From contig NZ_CP015401.2 of the NCBI RefSeq assembly GCF_001688725.2, positions 496,001 to 560,000 of the forward strand: a stretch of DNA of 64,000 nt, read 5' to 3'. The position numbers and the translations under genes were made by a program. Origin of the DNA: Bacteroides caecimuris. GTDB lineage: Bacteria; Bacteroidota; Bacteroidia; Bacteroidales; Bacteroidaceae. Under the pieces are notes generated by a model. The model saw only the letters and a program-made list of their open reading frames with translations, was not told where the DNA came from and did no database searches. Shown piece by piece: positions 9,060-16,935 of the stretch (the first letter of the stretch is position 1; every line of letters begins with the position of its first letter).

Positions 9060-9090
9060 TGCGAATATAAAAAAGGAAAGGATTGAATAT

Positions 9091-9858
9091 ATGGAAAAAG
9101 AGAAGCCGTTGATACTTGTTTCGAATGACGATGGCGTGATGGCTAAAGGTATTCATGAACTAGTGAAATTTCTTCGCCCTTTGGGTGAGATTATAGTGAT
9201 GGCACCTGATGCTCCGCGTTCCGGTAGTGGGTGTGCGCTGACGGTGACGCAGCCAGTTCATTACCAGTTGGTAAAGAAAGAAGTAGGCTTGACTGTTTAT
9301 AAATGTTCGGGAACACCGACCGATTGCATCAAATTGGCACGAAACACAGTGCTCGACCGGACTCCGGATCTGGTAGTCGGTGGTATCAATCATGGAGATA
9401 ACTCTGCCACTAACGTGCATTACTCCGGTACGATGGGAGTGGTGTTTGAGGGCTGTTTGAATGGAATTCCTTCTATTGGCTTCTCCTTGTGCAATCATGC
9501 ACCCGATGCTGATTTTGAGGCTGCCGGTCCTTATATCCGCAGTATCGCTGCTATGATCTTAGAAAAAGGACTTCCTCCTTTAACTTGCCTGAATGTTAAC
9601 TTCCCCGATACAGCCGATATAAAAGGAGTGAAAATCTGTGAACAGGCGAAAGGGTGTTGGACGAATGAATGGGCTGCCTGCCCTCGCCTGAATGATCCTA
9701 ACTATTTCTGGCTGACCGGTGAATTTACCGATCATGAACCTGAAAACGAGAAGAACGACCATTGGGCTTTGGCAAATGGCTATGTTGCTATCACCCCGAC
9801 TACGGTTGACGTGACAGCTTATCACTTTATGGACGAACTTAATAAATGGTTTAATTAA
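9091..9858 (+). CDS. surE: 5'/3'-nucleotidase SurE
   Basis: A metal-dependent nucleoside monophosphate phosphatase of the cytoplasm; 255 aa, the normal size. Metal-site residues are visible in ILVSNDDGV near the N-terminus. Family motifs follow: [17 protein letters not shown] and GGINHGDN...[13 protein letters not shown]. The ATG at 9091 (MEKEKPLIL) is chosen because the promoter ends at 9059. The gene is followed after 98 bp by lpxB on the same strand. Confidence 0.95.
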   Translation: MEKEKPLILVSNDDGVMAKGIHELVKFLRPLGEIIVMAPDAPRSGSGCALTVTQPVHYQLVKKEVGLTVYKCSGTPTDCIKLARNTVLDRTPDLVVGGINHGDNSATNVHYSGTMGVVFEGCLNGIPSIGFSLCNHAPDADFEAAGPYIRSIAAMILEKGLPPLTCLNVNFPDTADIKGVKICEQAKGCWTNEWAACPRLNDPNYFWLTGEFTDHEPENEKNDHWALANGYVAITPTTVDVTAYHFMDELNKWFN

Positions 9859-9860
9859 TT

Positions 9861-9958
9861 GAGATTTGAAAGTTGAAAAGGAAAGCATGGCACTCTGTTA
9901 GTCGTGTACCTTTGTAACTCATAACTTTCAATTCTCGATCTTCAATTTTCAATTCTAT
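9861..9958 (+). repeat. surE-lpxB spacer with degenerate ctcaatt-type repeats and a -7 box
   Basis: The spacer contains gagatttgaaagttgaaaag and, nearer lpxB, repeated ttcaatt/ctcgatc/ttcaattt units (9919-9955). These low-complexity units resemble the one inside murF (55665-55756). TACCTTTG at 9907-9914 matches the -7 consensus and may give lpxB its own promoter; no TTTG lies at the right distance upstream. Confidence 0.4.
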
Positions 9959-11093
9959 GAAGTATTATCTGATTGTCGGCGAAGCTTCCGGTGACTTGCA
10001 CGCTTCTCATCTGATGGCTGCCTTAAAGGCAGAAGACCCGCAGGCTGATTTCCGTTTTTTCGGAGGTGACTTGATGGCGGCTGTCGGAGGAACGATGGTG
10101 AAGCATTATAAGGAGTTGGCGTACATGGGTTTTATCCCTGTATTACTCCATTTGCGCACTATCTTTGCAAATATGAAGCGTTGCAAAGAAGACATTGTTT
10201 CTTGGGAGCCGGACGTTGTTATTCTGGTAGATTATCCGGGGTTCAATCTTGATATTGCCAAGTTTGTCCATGCAAAGACACAGATACCGGTTTACTATTA
10301 TATTTCTCCGAAGATATGGGCGTGGAAAGAATACCGCATCAAGAATATAAAACGAGATGTAGCTGAGCTTTTCTCCATCCTTCCTTTTGAAGTGGAATTC
10401 TTTGAAGGAAAGCATCAATACCCCATTCACTATGTAGGAAACCCTACCGTGGATGAGGTGGCGGCCTATCAGGCAGCTCATCCGAAAAATAAGGAGTACT
10501 TTATTGCAGAGAATCAATTGGAAGATAAGCCGATTATCGCTCTTCTTGCCGGTAGCCGGAAACAGGAAATCAAAGATAATTTGCCGGATATGTTGAAGGC
10601 TGCTTCCGCTTTTCCTGATTTTCAGCTTGTCTTGGCAGGGGCACCTGCCATTGCTCCCGAGTATTATAAACAATATGTAGGAGAAGCGAAAGTGAAAATC
10701 ATTTTCGATCAGACTTATCGACTGTTGCAACATGCAGATGTAGCTTTAGTTACTTCGGGTACAGCTACGCTTGAAACGGCGTTGTTTCGTGTTCCTCAAG
10801 TGGTTTGTTATCACACACCGATCGGAAAAGTGATTTCTTTTTTGCGGCGTCATATCTTGACAGTGAAATTTATTTCATTGGTTAATTTGATTGCCGACCG
10901 TGAAGTGGTAAAGGAACTGGTAGCGGATACGATGACCGTGAAGAATATGCAGAACGAATTGAAAAATATCATTGAAAATGAATCATATAGAAATGAAATG
11001 CTTTCGGGATATGAATATGTAGCCGAACGGTTAGGACCTGCCGGTGCTCCCCGTCACGCAGCCCGTGAAATGCTGCGTTTGTTGAAAAAATAA
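9957..11093 (+). CDS. lpxB: Lipid-A-disaccharide synthase
   Basis: A GT19 glycosyltransferase that joins UDP-2,3-diacylglucosamine and lipid X to give the lipid A disaccharide, acting at the inner face of the inner membrane. 378 aa, full length. The GEASGDLHAS motif is at the N-terminus, followed by VDYPGFNL, YYYISPKIWAWKEYR, LPFEVEFF and LLAGSRKQEI, then TSGTATLETAL in the donor-binding domain. The ATG at 9957 overlaps the end of the repeat-rich spacer. A strong terminator follows at 11116-11147. Confidence 0.97.
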   Translation: MKYYLIVGEASGDLHASHLMAALKAEDPQADFRFFGGDLMAAVGGTMVKHYKELAYMGFIPVLLHLRTIFANMKRCKEDIVSWEPDVVILVDYPGFNLDIAKFVHAKTQIPVYYYISPKIWAWKEYRIKNIKRDVAELFSILPFEVEFFEGKHQYPIHYVGNPTVDEVAAYQAAHPKNKEYFIAENQLEDKPIIALLAGSRKQEIKDNLPDMLKAASAFPDFQLVLAGAPAIAPEYYKQYVGEAKVKIIFDQTYRLLQHADVALVTSGTATLETALFRVPQVVCYHTPIGKVISFLRRHILTVKFISLVNLIADREVVKELVADTMTVKNMQNELKNIIENESYRNEMLSGYEYVAERLGPAGAPRHAAREMLRLLKK

Positions 11094-11115
11094 CTTTCTT
11101 TTTCTGAATAAACGT

Positions 11116-11147
11116 AAAGCCGATGCAGTAAATGCACGGCTTTTTTA
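11116..11147 (+). terminator. Rho-independent terminator after lpxB
   Basis: aaagccg (11116-11122) pairs with cggcttt, with additional gca/tgc pairing in the loop, followed by six T residues at 11141-11146. Confidence 0.8.
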
Positions 11148-11188
11148 TTTATAGAGCGGAAGACTAAAATCAAAGAAAGGAAAAAGAT

Positions 11189-11980
11189 ATGAAAAAAATT
11201 AAGTGGCTTTTAGGAATCTTATTATTGGCATTAGTGCCAATGTTACAATCATGTGATGATGATGGCTATTCTATTGGAGATTTCAGCTGGGACTGGGCGA
11301 CTGTTCGTGCAACCGGTGGAGGAGGGTATTATTTGGAAGGTGATAATTGGGGTGTGATTGATCCGGTTGCTACTTCTATCCCTTGGTTTAAACCAGTGGA
11401 CGGTGAACGTGTTGTGGCTTTTTTTAATCCTTTGTATGACATGGAAGGAGGAAAAGGAGTGCAGGTGAAGATGGAAGGGATACAGGAACTGTTGACAAAA
11501 CCAGTGGAAGATATGTCGACAGAGGAAGAAGCGGAAGAATTCGGAAATGATCCTATTCTGATTTATCAGGGTGATATGTGGTTGGGAGGAAAGTTTCTGA
11601 ACATAATTTTCCGCCAAGAGCTGCCTCGTTCGGAGAAGCATCGTATTAGTCTTGTGCAAAATAAGATGGAGCTGGGAGAGTCAGGTGAACCTTCAGAACC
11701 GGGAACATTCAATATGGATAAAGATGGTTACATACATTTGGAGCTGCGTTATAATACGTATGAGGATGTGACTGACTATTGGGGATGGGGACGAGTTTCT
11801 TATAATCTGGAAAAATTCTTCCCTACACCGAAAGATTCCTGGGTAGCACCCAAAGGTTTTAAGGTGACAATAAATTCAAGAGAACATGGAGAAGGAAGAG
11901 TGATTGTGCTTGATCTGGATCACCCGGTTGGTGTACCGGAAGCAGCGAAGGATGCTCATTCCACTTCTTCGATCCGATAA
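11189..11980 (+). CDS. NigD-like lipoprotein
   Basis: 263 aa. The lipoprotein signal peptide is clear (KKIKWLLGILLLALVPMLQSC, lipobox L-Q-S-C with Cys22 followed by acidic D-D-D, a tail compatible with outer-membrane or surface export in Bacteroides). The mature part has Gly-rich beta-strand segments (VRATGGGGYYLEGDNWG) and acidic loops that match the NigD-like family of Bacteroidetes. Its biochemical role is unknown. It stands alone between two strong terminators, so it is a single-gene unit. Confidence 0.82.
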   Translation: MKKIKWLLGILLLALVPMLQSCDDDGYSIGDFSWDWATVRATGGGGYYLEGDNWGVIDPVATSIPWFKPVDGERVVAFFNPLYDMEGGKGVQVKMEGIQELLTKPVEDMSTEEEAEEFGNDPILIYQGDMWLGGKFLNIIFRQELPRSEKHRISLVQNKMELGESGEPSEPGTFNMDKDGYIHLELRYNTYEDVTDYWGWGRVSYNLEKFFPTPKDSWVAPKGFKVTINSREHGEGRVIVLDLDHPVGVPEAAKDAHSTSSIR

Positions 11981-12006
11981 CTTAACTATGATATACTGTG
12001 TGTGAA

Positions 12007-12044
12007 CAAAAGAGGCTGTCTGAAAAGTTAGACAGCCTCTTTTG
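12007..12044. terminator. Strong terminator between the NigD-like gene and cdsA
   Basis: caaaagaggctgtct and agacagcctcttttg pair perfectly over 15 bp around an 8-nt loop. The A and T ends make it usable on both strands for the convergent nigD-like gene and cdsA. Confidence 0.85.
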
Positions 12045-12099
12045 ATTTTGTTGTAGCCTTATTTATTGTAGCTCTAATAGATTGAGAAAGAATCCTCCG

Positions 12100-12942
12100 T
12101 TAGAACCATGTTAATGCATATAGATAAACGACTGCTGCCGGTATAGCCATCAGAGAGCTGTCAAAACGGTCGAGCATTCCACCGTGTCCCGGAAGAATAG
12201 TTCCCGAATCTTTAACGTGCAACTGGCGTTTCAATAACGACTCCGTCAAGTCGCCCCATGTACCGAATATAACAACCACCAGTGCCAGTCCTGCCCATTC
12301 AATTATTGACATAAATGGGAAGTAATGAGCGAGTATAAAAGATACTCCGATTGCTACCACTCCGCCGCCGATAAAACCTTCCCATGATTTCTTGGGAGAA
12401 ATGCGTTCGAACAACCGGTGCTTACCGATTAATGAACCGATGCAATAGGCTCCTGTGTCATTCAACCAAAGGAAAATAAAGATGGATAGCGGTAGGATAG
12501 GATTGTAACTTACACTGCTGTATTCCGGATCGTTATGAAAAGCCAATACATTCAGCAAAGCAAAAGGCAGACCGATATAAAGTTGGCTAAGCATAGAATA
12601 GGCCCAGTTAAGTACCGGGTTTTCTTTTTTCAGATACAACTCGCTAATCATCATGTAAAGCAATAAAAGCACATACGGGATGAATATTTTCGAATCGGCC
12701 GCATCAATGCAGAATCCCATGACTGCAAGGAACAAGTAAGCTCCACCGAGCATATTAATGGTCTTGTTTATTTTCACTCCTTCTGCACGCATATTCACCA
12801 GCTGCCCAAACTCATAAATGGTCAGTGAGCTGATAGCAGTGAATAGAATTCCAAAGCTGAATGCGTCGTAAAGGATGCACCCCACCAAGATGGCAACGAA
12901 GAGTGCACCTGTAATAGCTCGTTTTATGAAATTGTTAATCAA
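12100..12942 (-). CDS. cdsA: Phosphatidate cytidylyltransferase (CDP-diglyceride synthase)
   Basis: Converts phosphatidic acid and CTP to CDP-diacylglycerol, the precursor of all membrane phospholipids; an integral inner-membrane protein of 280 aa with about eight hydrophobic segments. The C-terminal signature is present: SLLKRQLHVKDSG followed by GHGGMLDRFDS, preceded by ISPKKSWEGFIGG. An in-frame stop lies two codons before TTG at 12942 and there is no suitable ATG before the conserved NNFIKRAITG, so TTG is the probable start codon. It is the last gene of rsfS-ftsH-cdsA, 53 bp after ftsH. Confidence 0.95.
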   Translation of the reverse strand: MINNFIKRAITGALFVAILVGCILYDAFSFGILFTAISSLTIYEFGQLVNMRAEGVKINKTINMLGGAYLFLAVMGFCIDAADSKIFIPYVLLLLYMMISELYLKKENPVLNWAYSMLSQLYIGLPFALLNVLAFHNDPEYSSVSYNPILPLSIFIFLWLNDTGAYCIGSLIGKHRLFERISPKKSWEGFIGGGVVAIGVSFILAHYFPFMSIIEWAGLALVVVIFGTWGDLTESLLKRQLHVKDSGTILPGHGGMLDRFDSSLMAIPAAVVYLYALTWF

Positions 12943-12995
12943 AATCTATTCGTTTTAATTAGTTGGACCCGTTAGTTTGTTCTTCTCCATCAGAC

Positions 12996-15122
12996 TTACC
13001 TTCTACGCAAATTTTGCCTTCCATAGTAATCTTTTTTACCTTTTGCGGTAGCTTTGGTCTCTATGGGTGCTTGTTTTTCCTTTACGGTATTTTCAGCTTC
13101 CTCTTCTTTGATTTCTTTTTCTTCTTCTTTCAACCTCTGAGCAAGTTCTTGTTCAGCTTTAGCGGCATCCTGGCTTTCTTTAGCGGCCATGATTTCTTCT
13201 GAGCGGGAAGCCCAGGGGCGTTTACCGAAGATACGTTCAACGTCTTCTGCGAAGATTACTTCTTTGTCAATCAGTAATTGCGTCAGTTCATTATGTCCTT
13301 CTTTATTCTCTGACAGAATTCTCTTAGCGCGTTCGTACTGCTCGTTCACCATTCTCTTGACTTCTTCGTCAATCAATTCGGCGGTTTTTTCGCTGTATGG
13401 GCGGTTGAAAGAATATTCTTCGTTATTGTAATAGCATAAGTTCGGCAGTTTGTCGCTCATACCTAAATAAGCAATCATGCCGTATGCTTGCTTAGTCACC
13501 CTTTCCAAGTCGTTCATGGCGCCTGTTGAGATACGGCCGAGGAATAAATCTTCAGCGGCGCGTCCTCCTAAAGTGGCACACATTTCGTCCAGCATCTGCT
13601 CTTTGGTAGTGATTTGACGTTCTTCCGGCAGATACCAGGCAGCTCCCAATGCACGTCCGCGAGGAACGATCGTAACCTTAATCAATGGGTTGGCATATTC
13701 CAACAGCCAGGAGATAGAGGCGTGTCCTGCTTCATGCAAAGCGATGGAGCGTCTTTCAGCTTCCGTTGTAATTTTGGTTTTCTTTTCCAAACCACCGATG
13801 ATACGGTCTACCGCATCCAGGAAGTCCTGTTTGCTTACGAATTTCTTTCCGTGGCGGGCAGCGATCAGTGCAGCCTCGTTGCAGACATTGGCAATATCCG
13901 CACCCGAGAATCCCGGAGTCTGGCGTGCCAGCAAGTCTACGTCTACGCTATCGTCTATTTTAATCGGGCGCAAATGTACTCCAAACACTTCTTTACGTTC
14001 GTTCAGGTCGGGCAGGTCCACGTGTATCTGACGGTCAAAACGTCCTGCGCGGAGCAGTGCCTTGTCGAGTACATCTACACGGTTGGTAGCAGCAAGGATA
14101 ATTACACCGCTGTTGGAACCGAAACCGTCCATTTCTGTCAGCAACTGATTCAATGTGTTTTCGCGTTCATCATTTCCTCCCATTGCAGGGTTTTTGCCGC
14201 GAGCACGTCCTACGGCATCAATCTCATCAATAAAGACGATGCAGGGAGCCTTTTCCTTTGCCTGCTTGAACAAGTCGCGGACACGGGAGGCACCTACACC
14301 CACGAACATTTCCACGAAGTCGGAACCAGCCAATGAGAAGAAAGGCACATTCGCTTCGCCGGCCACCGCTTTGGCAAGCAATGTCTTACCGGTTCCCGGA
14401 GGGCCTACCAGCAGTGCTCCCTTGGGTATCTTACCTCCCAGATCCGTATATTTCTGCGGTTCTTTCAAGAACTCTACAATTTCTTCCACTTCTTGTTTGG
14501 CTTCTGCCAGACCTGCTACATCCTTAAATGTAACCTTGATGGCTCCGCCTTTTTCAAAAAGCTGGGCTTTGGATTTTCCTACATTAAATACACCACCGGG
14601 ACCACCACTACCGCCTCCACTCATACGGCGCATAAAGAATATCCATAATGCGACCAGCAAGACAAGCGGGAGTATCTGAATCAGAATTGAAGGGAAAATA
14701 TCCGATTTGGGCGGATAGTCAGATGAACCGTCAAAATGACCGGCTTCCTTTTCTGCCTGCAAAAATTCTTCCAGCTTATCGGTGGATGGTGTTCTACTTG
14801 TAATGACAGGATTGCGTCCTACTTTGGTAGAGTCTGCTCCAAAAACAGCCCCTATGGCAGTCGGTTTGAGGAAAGCTTCGATAGACTTGTCTTCATAACC
14901 CAATACTTTGCTGATATAACCCTTTCTTACGTAATCCTGAAACTCGCTGTAAGTCACCGTTTGGTTTCCAATTCCCTTTGAATCACTGCCCCACCAGAGG
15001 CCGAGAAGCATAAGGGCAATAATCATATACATCCAGTTCAGGTTGAACTTCGGCATATTAACCTTATTGTTAGGTTTATTGCTATTATTGTTATTATTGC
15101 TATTATTATTGTCCATAATCAT
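12996..15122 (-). CDS. ftsH: ATP-dependent zinc metalloprotease FtsH
   Basis: A membrane-anchored AAA protease that degrades unassembled membrane proteins and short-lived regulators; 708 aa. An Asn-rich N-terminus (about 4-20) comes first. Two membrane segments (about 30-45 and 144-164) flank a periplasmic domain. The AAA domain has Walker A GPPGTGKT at 240-247 and Walker B VFIDEID near 296-302. The zinc site HEAGH is at 463-467. The C-terminal tail is Lys/Glu-rich. Two ATGs (15122 and 15116) are both possible. It lies 3 bp after the rsfS stop, so translation is likely coupled. Confidence 0.97.
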   Translation of the reverse strand: MIMDNNNSNNNNNSNKPNNKVNMPKFNLNWMYMIIALMLLGLWWGSDSKGIGNQTVTYSEFQDYVRKGYISKVLGYEDKSIEAFLKPTAIGAVFGADSTKVGRNPVITSRTPSTDKLEEFLQAEKEAGHFDGSSDYPPKSDIFPSILIQILPLVLLVALWIFFMRRMSGGGSGGPGGVFNVGKSKAQLFEKGGAIKVTFKDVAGLAEAKQEVEEIVEFLKEPQKYTDLGGKIPKGALLVGPPGTGKTLLAKAVAGEANVPFFSLAGSDFVEMFVGVGASRVRDLFKQAKEKAPCIVFIDEIDAVGRARGKNPAMGGNDERENTLNQLLTEMDGFGSNSGVIILAATNRVDVLDKALLRAGRFDRQIHVDLPDLNERKEVFGVHLRPIKIDDSVDVDLLARQTPGFSGADIANVCNEAALIAARHGKKFVSKQDFLDAVDRIIGGLEKKTKITTEAERRSIALHEAGHASISWLLEYANPLIKVTIVPRGRALGAAWYLPEERQITTKEQMLDEMCATLGGRAAEDLFLGRISTGAMNDLERVTKQAYGMIAYLGMSDKLPNLCYYNNEEYSFNRPYSEKTAELIDEEVKRMVNEQYERAKRILSENKEGHNELTQLLIDKEVIFAEDVERIFGKRPWASRSEEIMAAKESQDAAKAEQELAQRLKEEEKEIKEEEAENTVKEKQAPIETKATAKGKKDYYGRQNLRRR

Positions 15123-15125
15123 TAA

Positions 15126-15485
15126 TTAGTCTAAATCGGGGATTAGAGTAAGTTTGGCATCTGCCCAAAGATGCTCAAGGTTGTAAAAATCTCTTGTTTC
15201 CGGCAAAAAAACATGCACTAATACATCAGAATAGTCCATAGCTACCCATTCTGCATTCCGTAGTCCGTCAATAGCCGATGGTTTGCTGTCCGCTCCTTTG
15301 CGTGTAAATTCCTTGATCGAATCTACTATTGCATTCACTTGACTGGGAGAATTTCCCTGACAGATAACGAAATATTTACAGATGGTATCTTCTATGCTGG
15401 TTAAATCGGCAACGACTATCTTTTTACCTTTTTTCTCTTGAATTCCTTCTTTTATTTTTTCAATTAATACTTTAGTATCGTTCAT
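15126..15485 (-). CDS. rsfS: Ribosomal silencing factor RsfS
   Basis: Binds ribosomal protein uL14 and blocks joining of the 30S and 50S subunits when nutrients are poor. 119 aa, the normal length, with the conserved core DLTSIEDTICKYFVICQGNS, then NAEWVAMDYSDVLVHVFLPETRDFYNLEHLW. It leads the rsfS-ftsH-cdsA operon. This combination links translation arrest, proteolysis and lipid synthesis. Confidence 0.95.
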   Translation of the reverse strand: MNDTKVLIEKIKEGIQEKKGKKIVVADLTSIEDTICKYFVICQGNSPSQVNAIVDSIKEFTRKGADSKPSAIDGLRNAEWVAMDYSDVLVHVFLPETRDFYNLEHLWADAKLTLIPDLD

Positions 15486-15695
15486 TCCTGTAATTGGGAT
15501 TAATAATTCATGTTCTTTATTTGTCTATAACAAAAAAAGGTGACCCTTTGTTTCTGATAATAAACGTGATATTTTTGACAAATATACGTTGATTTATTGG
15601 ATACAAGAAAGTTATCCCTCAATTTTTGTGTTTTTTAGTGGAGATACTTTTGTTTGGAAAGCTTATTTGGACATTTTTGCAAAAAAAACATCGAA

Positions 15696-15729
15696 TTTGT
15701 TTTGAATTCCCAAAATATTTGTATCTTTG
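15696..15729 (+). promoter_or_regulatory. Promoter of tRNA-Gln
   Basis: TATCTTTG at 15722-15729 matches the Bacteroides -7 consensus and ends 20 bp before the tRNA. TTTG occurs at 15696-15699 (spacer 22) and again at 15701-15704 (spacer 17). Confidence 0.6.
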
Positions 15730-15749
15730 CACCCGCAAACGAAAATCAT

Positions 15750-15820
15750 TGGGCTATGGTGTAATGGTAACACTACAGATTCTGGTCCTGTCATTCCTGG
15801 TTCGAATCCAGGTAGCCCAA
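15750..15820 (+). tRNA. tRNA-Gln, anticodon CUG
   Basis: A 71-nt cloverleaf. The acceptor stem tgggcta/tagccca is followed by discriminator A at 15820. The D arm is gtgt-aatggta-acac. The anticodon stem acaga/cctgt has four pairs and an A-C at the base, with loop ttctggt placing CTG at positions 34-36. The T arm is cctgg-ttcgaat-ccagg. It decodes CAG. CCA is not encoded. The promoter is at 15696-15729 and a terminator follows at 15845-15880. Confidence 0.93.
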
Positions 15821-15844
15821 CAAAATATCAGCTTTTTACTGACA

Positions 15845-15880
15845 AAAACCCGCTAAAAATGCAATTTTAGCGGGTTTTTT
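15845..15880 (+). terminator. Terminator after tRNA-Gln
   Basis: aaaacccgctaaaa pairs with ttttagcgggtttt over 14 bp around a short loop and is followed by a T run. Confidence 0.88.
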
Positions 15881-15919
15881 GTGCTTTGACAAATACCATC
15901 CGAAAAAAATGGGGGCAGT

Positions 15920-15985
15920 AGAAATTTACCGACTCCCCCGTTATCGGTGTAGGGCAACCTTCTAGAAGGAGGAGAAGCTATGCAG
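15920..15985 (-). repeat. Dispersed repeat family A, copy 2
   Basis: On the minus strand it reads gcttctcctccttctagaagg, then a gttgc segment, then ccgataacgggggagtcgg. This matches the copy at 24385-24440 at roughly 80 percent by eye, including the palindrome ccttc-nn-gaagg. Confidence 0.6.
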
Positions 15986-16017
15986 AGCGCTTGCGCGAGA
16001 CTTGAATTAGCATAACA

Positions 16018-16060
16018 TATCCGCAGGGTTTTCTAACATACCCGCAGGGTTTTCAGACTG
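16018..16060 (+). repeat. cccgcaggg/tttcagactg motif, two adjacent copies
   Basis: tatccgcagggttttctaac and tacccgcagggttttcagac stand next to each other. A third copy, tacccgcaggggtttcagac, is at about 16650-16669. Function unknown. Confidence 0.5.
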
Positions 16061-16358
16061 ACCTGTTTGTTTCCATCCGATGCCGTTCTTGGTTAAATGG
16101 GCTCAACCGCGCTGTAATTATGCTTCAATGCAGTCAACAATCACCGGCGGGAGAAAGTTTTCCGACAGGCGCCCCGTTCTGTTAACGGATGCAAACGCAA
16201 TAAAAGAGAGTTTGTCCGCATTTTGAAAAACGCAACAAGCTATCTATTGATTTACATTATTTAATGATTAAGTATCAAATTCCGCTTTATCCTCGCTTTA
16301 TGAAGCATTCATTTTCGTTTCTTCACGGATATTAAGTAAATATTTATTCAATTTTAGA

Positions 16359-16424
16359 ACGAAGAGGGAACGAAGGTGAAACGAAGGTGATACGAAGGTG
16401 ATACGGAGAAGTGACGAAAAAGCA
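16359..16424 (+). repeat. 11-bp tandem repeat, six units
   Basis: Units of the form acgaaggtgat follow one another at exact 11-bp steps from 16359 (acgaagaggga, acgaaggtgaa, acgaaggtgat, acgaaggtgat, acggagaagtg, acgaaaaagca). The middle units are nearly identical and the outer ones decay. No ORF runs through it. Confidence 0.75.
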
Positions 16425-16725
16425 GCGGAAAAGCAAGGAAAAGACAAAAAATCAGAATCTTCGGGAAGGCTCCGGAAGGAGCTTGTTTTTTCATTTTTTT
16501 ATCAGTTTGTTAACCAAGATTAAGCGTCCGGAGTGAACCGCCGAATGGAGAATCTTGGGTACGGATGTTTCAGAACCAGCACAAATACCATGCAAAACTA
16601 TGAAGCAATGCTGTTTGGATGATGCAAACTGACAGTGTGAATTCGGGCTATACCCGCAGGGGTTTCAGACTGCTCCGGAATATACCCTTGTTTGAATAGG
16701 CTGAAACAGTTCATTTCCGTGCAGA

Positions 16726-16808
16726 CATGAATAAATTATTGTGATATAGACCGTCTTGAAGCACATTGCCCAGACTTCCAAACTGTCCCCGATTTTTTAG
16801 ACTGATCC
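16726..16808 (-). repeat. Dispersed repeat family B, copy 1
   Basis: Its reverse complement matches 49111-49195 along the full length with roughly 80 percent identity by eye, from ggatcagtctaaaaaa at one end to tttattcat at the other, with one small gap. Neither copy contains an ORF. Confidence 0.7.
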
Positions 16809-16867
16809 GAATAAATCCTTAAGTTGGAGCAATCTTAAACTGCCTGTCGTTTTGTTTAGTGGAAAAG

Positions 16868-16910
16868 AAAAACAGGTTTTATAGCTCAAGTGAGTATAAA
16901 ACCTGTTTTT
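16868..16910 (-). terminator. Terminator of the DUF349 gene
   Basis: aaaaacaggttttata and tataaaacctgttttt pair perfectly over 16 bp, 26 bp beyond the stop codon of the minus-strand gene. The A run becomes the U run of that transcript. Confidence 0.85.
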
Positions 16911-16935
16911 AATGTTTCTAAATCGAGCAGAATTC

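Larger units (their letters stand above)
15881..16867. other. About 1-kb non-coding stretch made largely of repeats
   Basis: No convincing gene on either strand. It holds a repeat family A copy (15920-15985), copies of a cccgcaggg-tttcagactg motif (16018-16060 and 16648-16680), an 11-bp tandem repeat (16359-16424), and an 83-bp element repeated in inverse orientation at 49111-49195. The remaining sequence shows nothing recognisable. Confidence 0.6.

Noticed and set aside
9025..9090. Upstream start of surE at 9025
   Set aside because: A full promoter (9028-9059) lies inside this stretch, so it is not transcribed as part of the gene; the family start is at 9091.
7066..9090. Classical parS palindrome near parAB
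   Set aside because: No sequence close to the tgtttcacgtgaaaca form was found; only the weaker palindrome at 8844-8876 was seen and is listed separately.
15881..16867. A structured housekeeping RNA (RNase P, tmRNA, 6S) in the gap after tRNA-Gln
   Set aside because: No characteristic conserved core of these RNAs could be recognised; the stretch is explained mostly by repeats.
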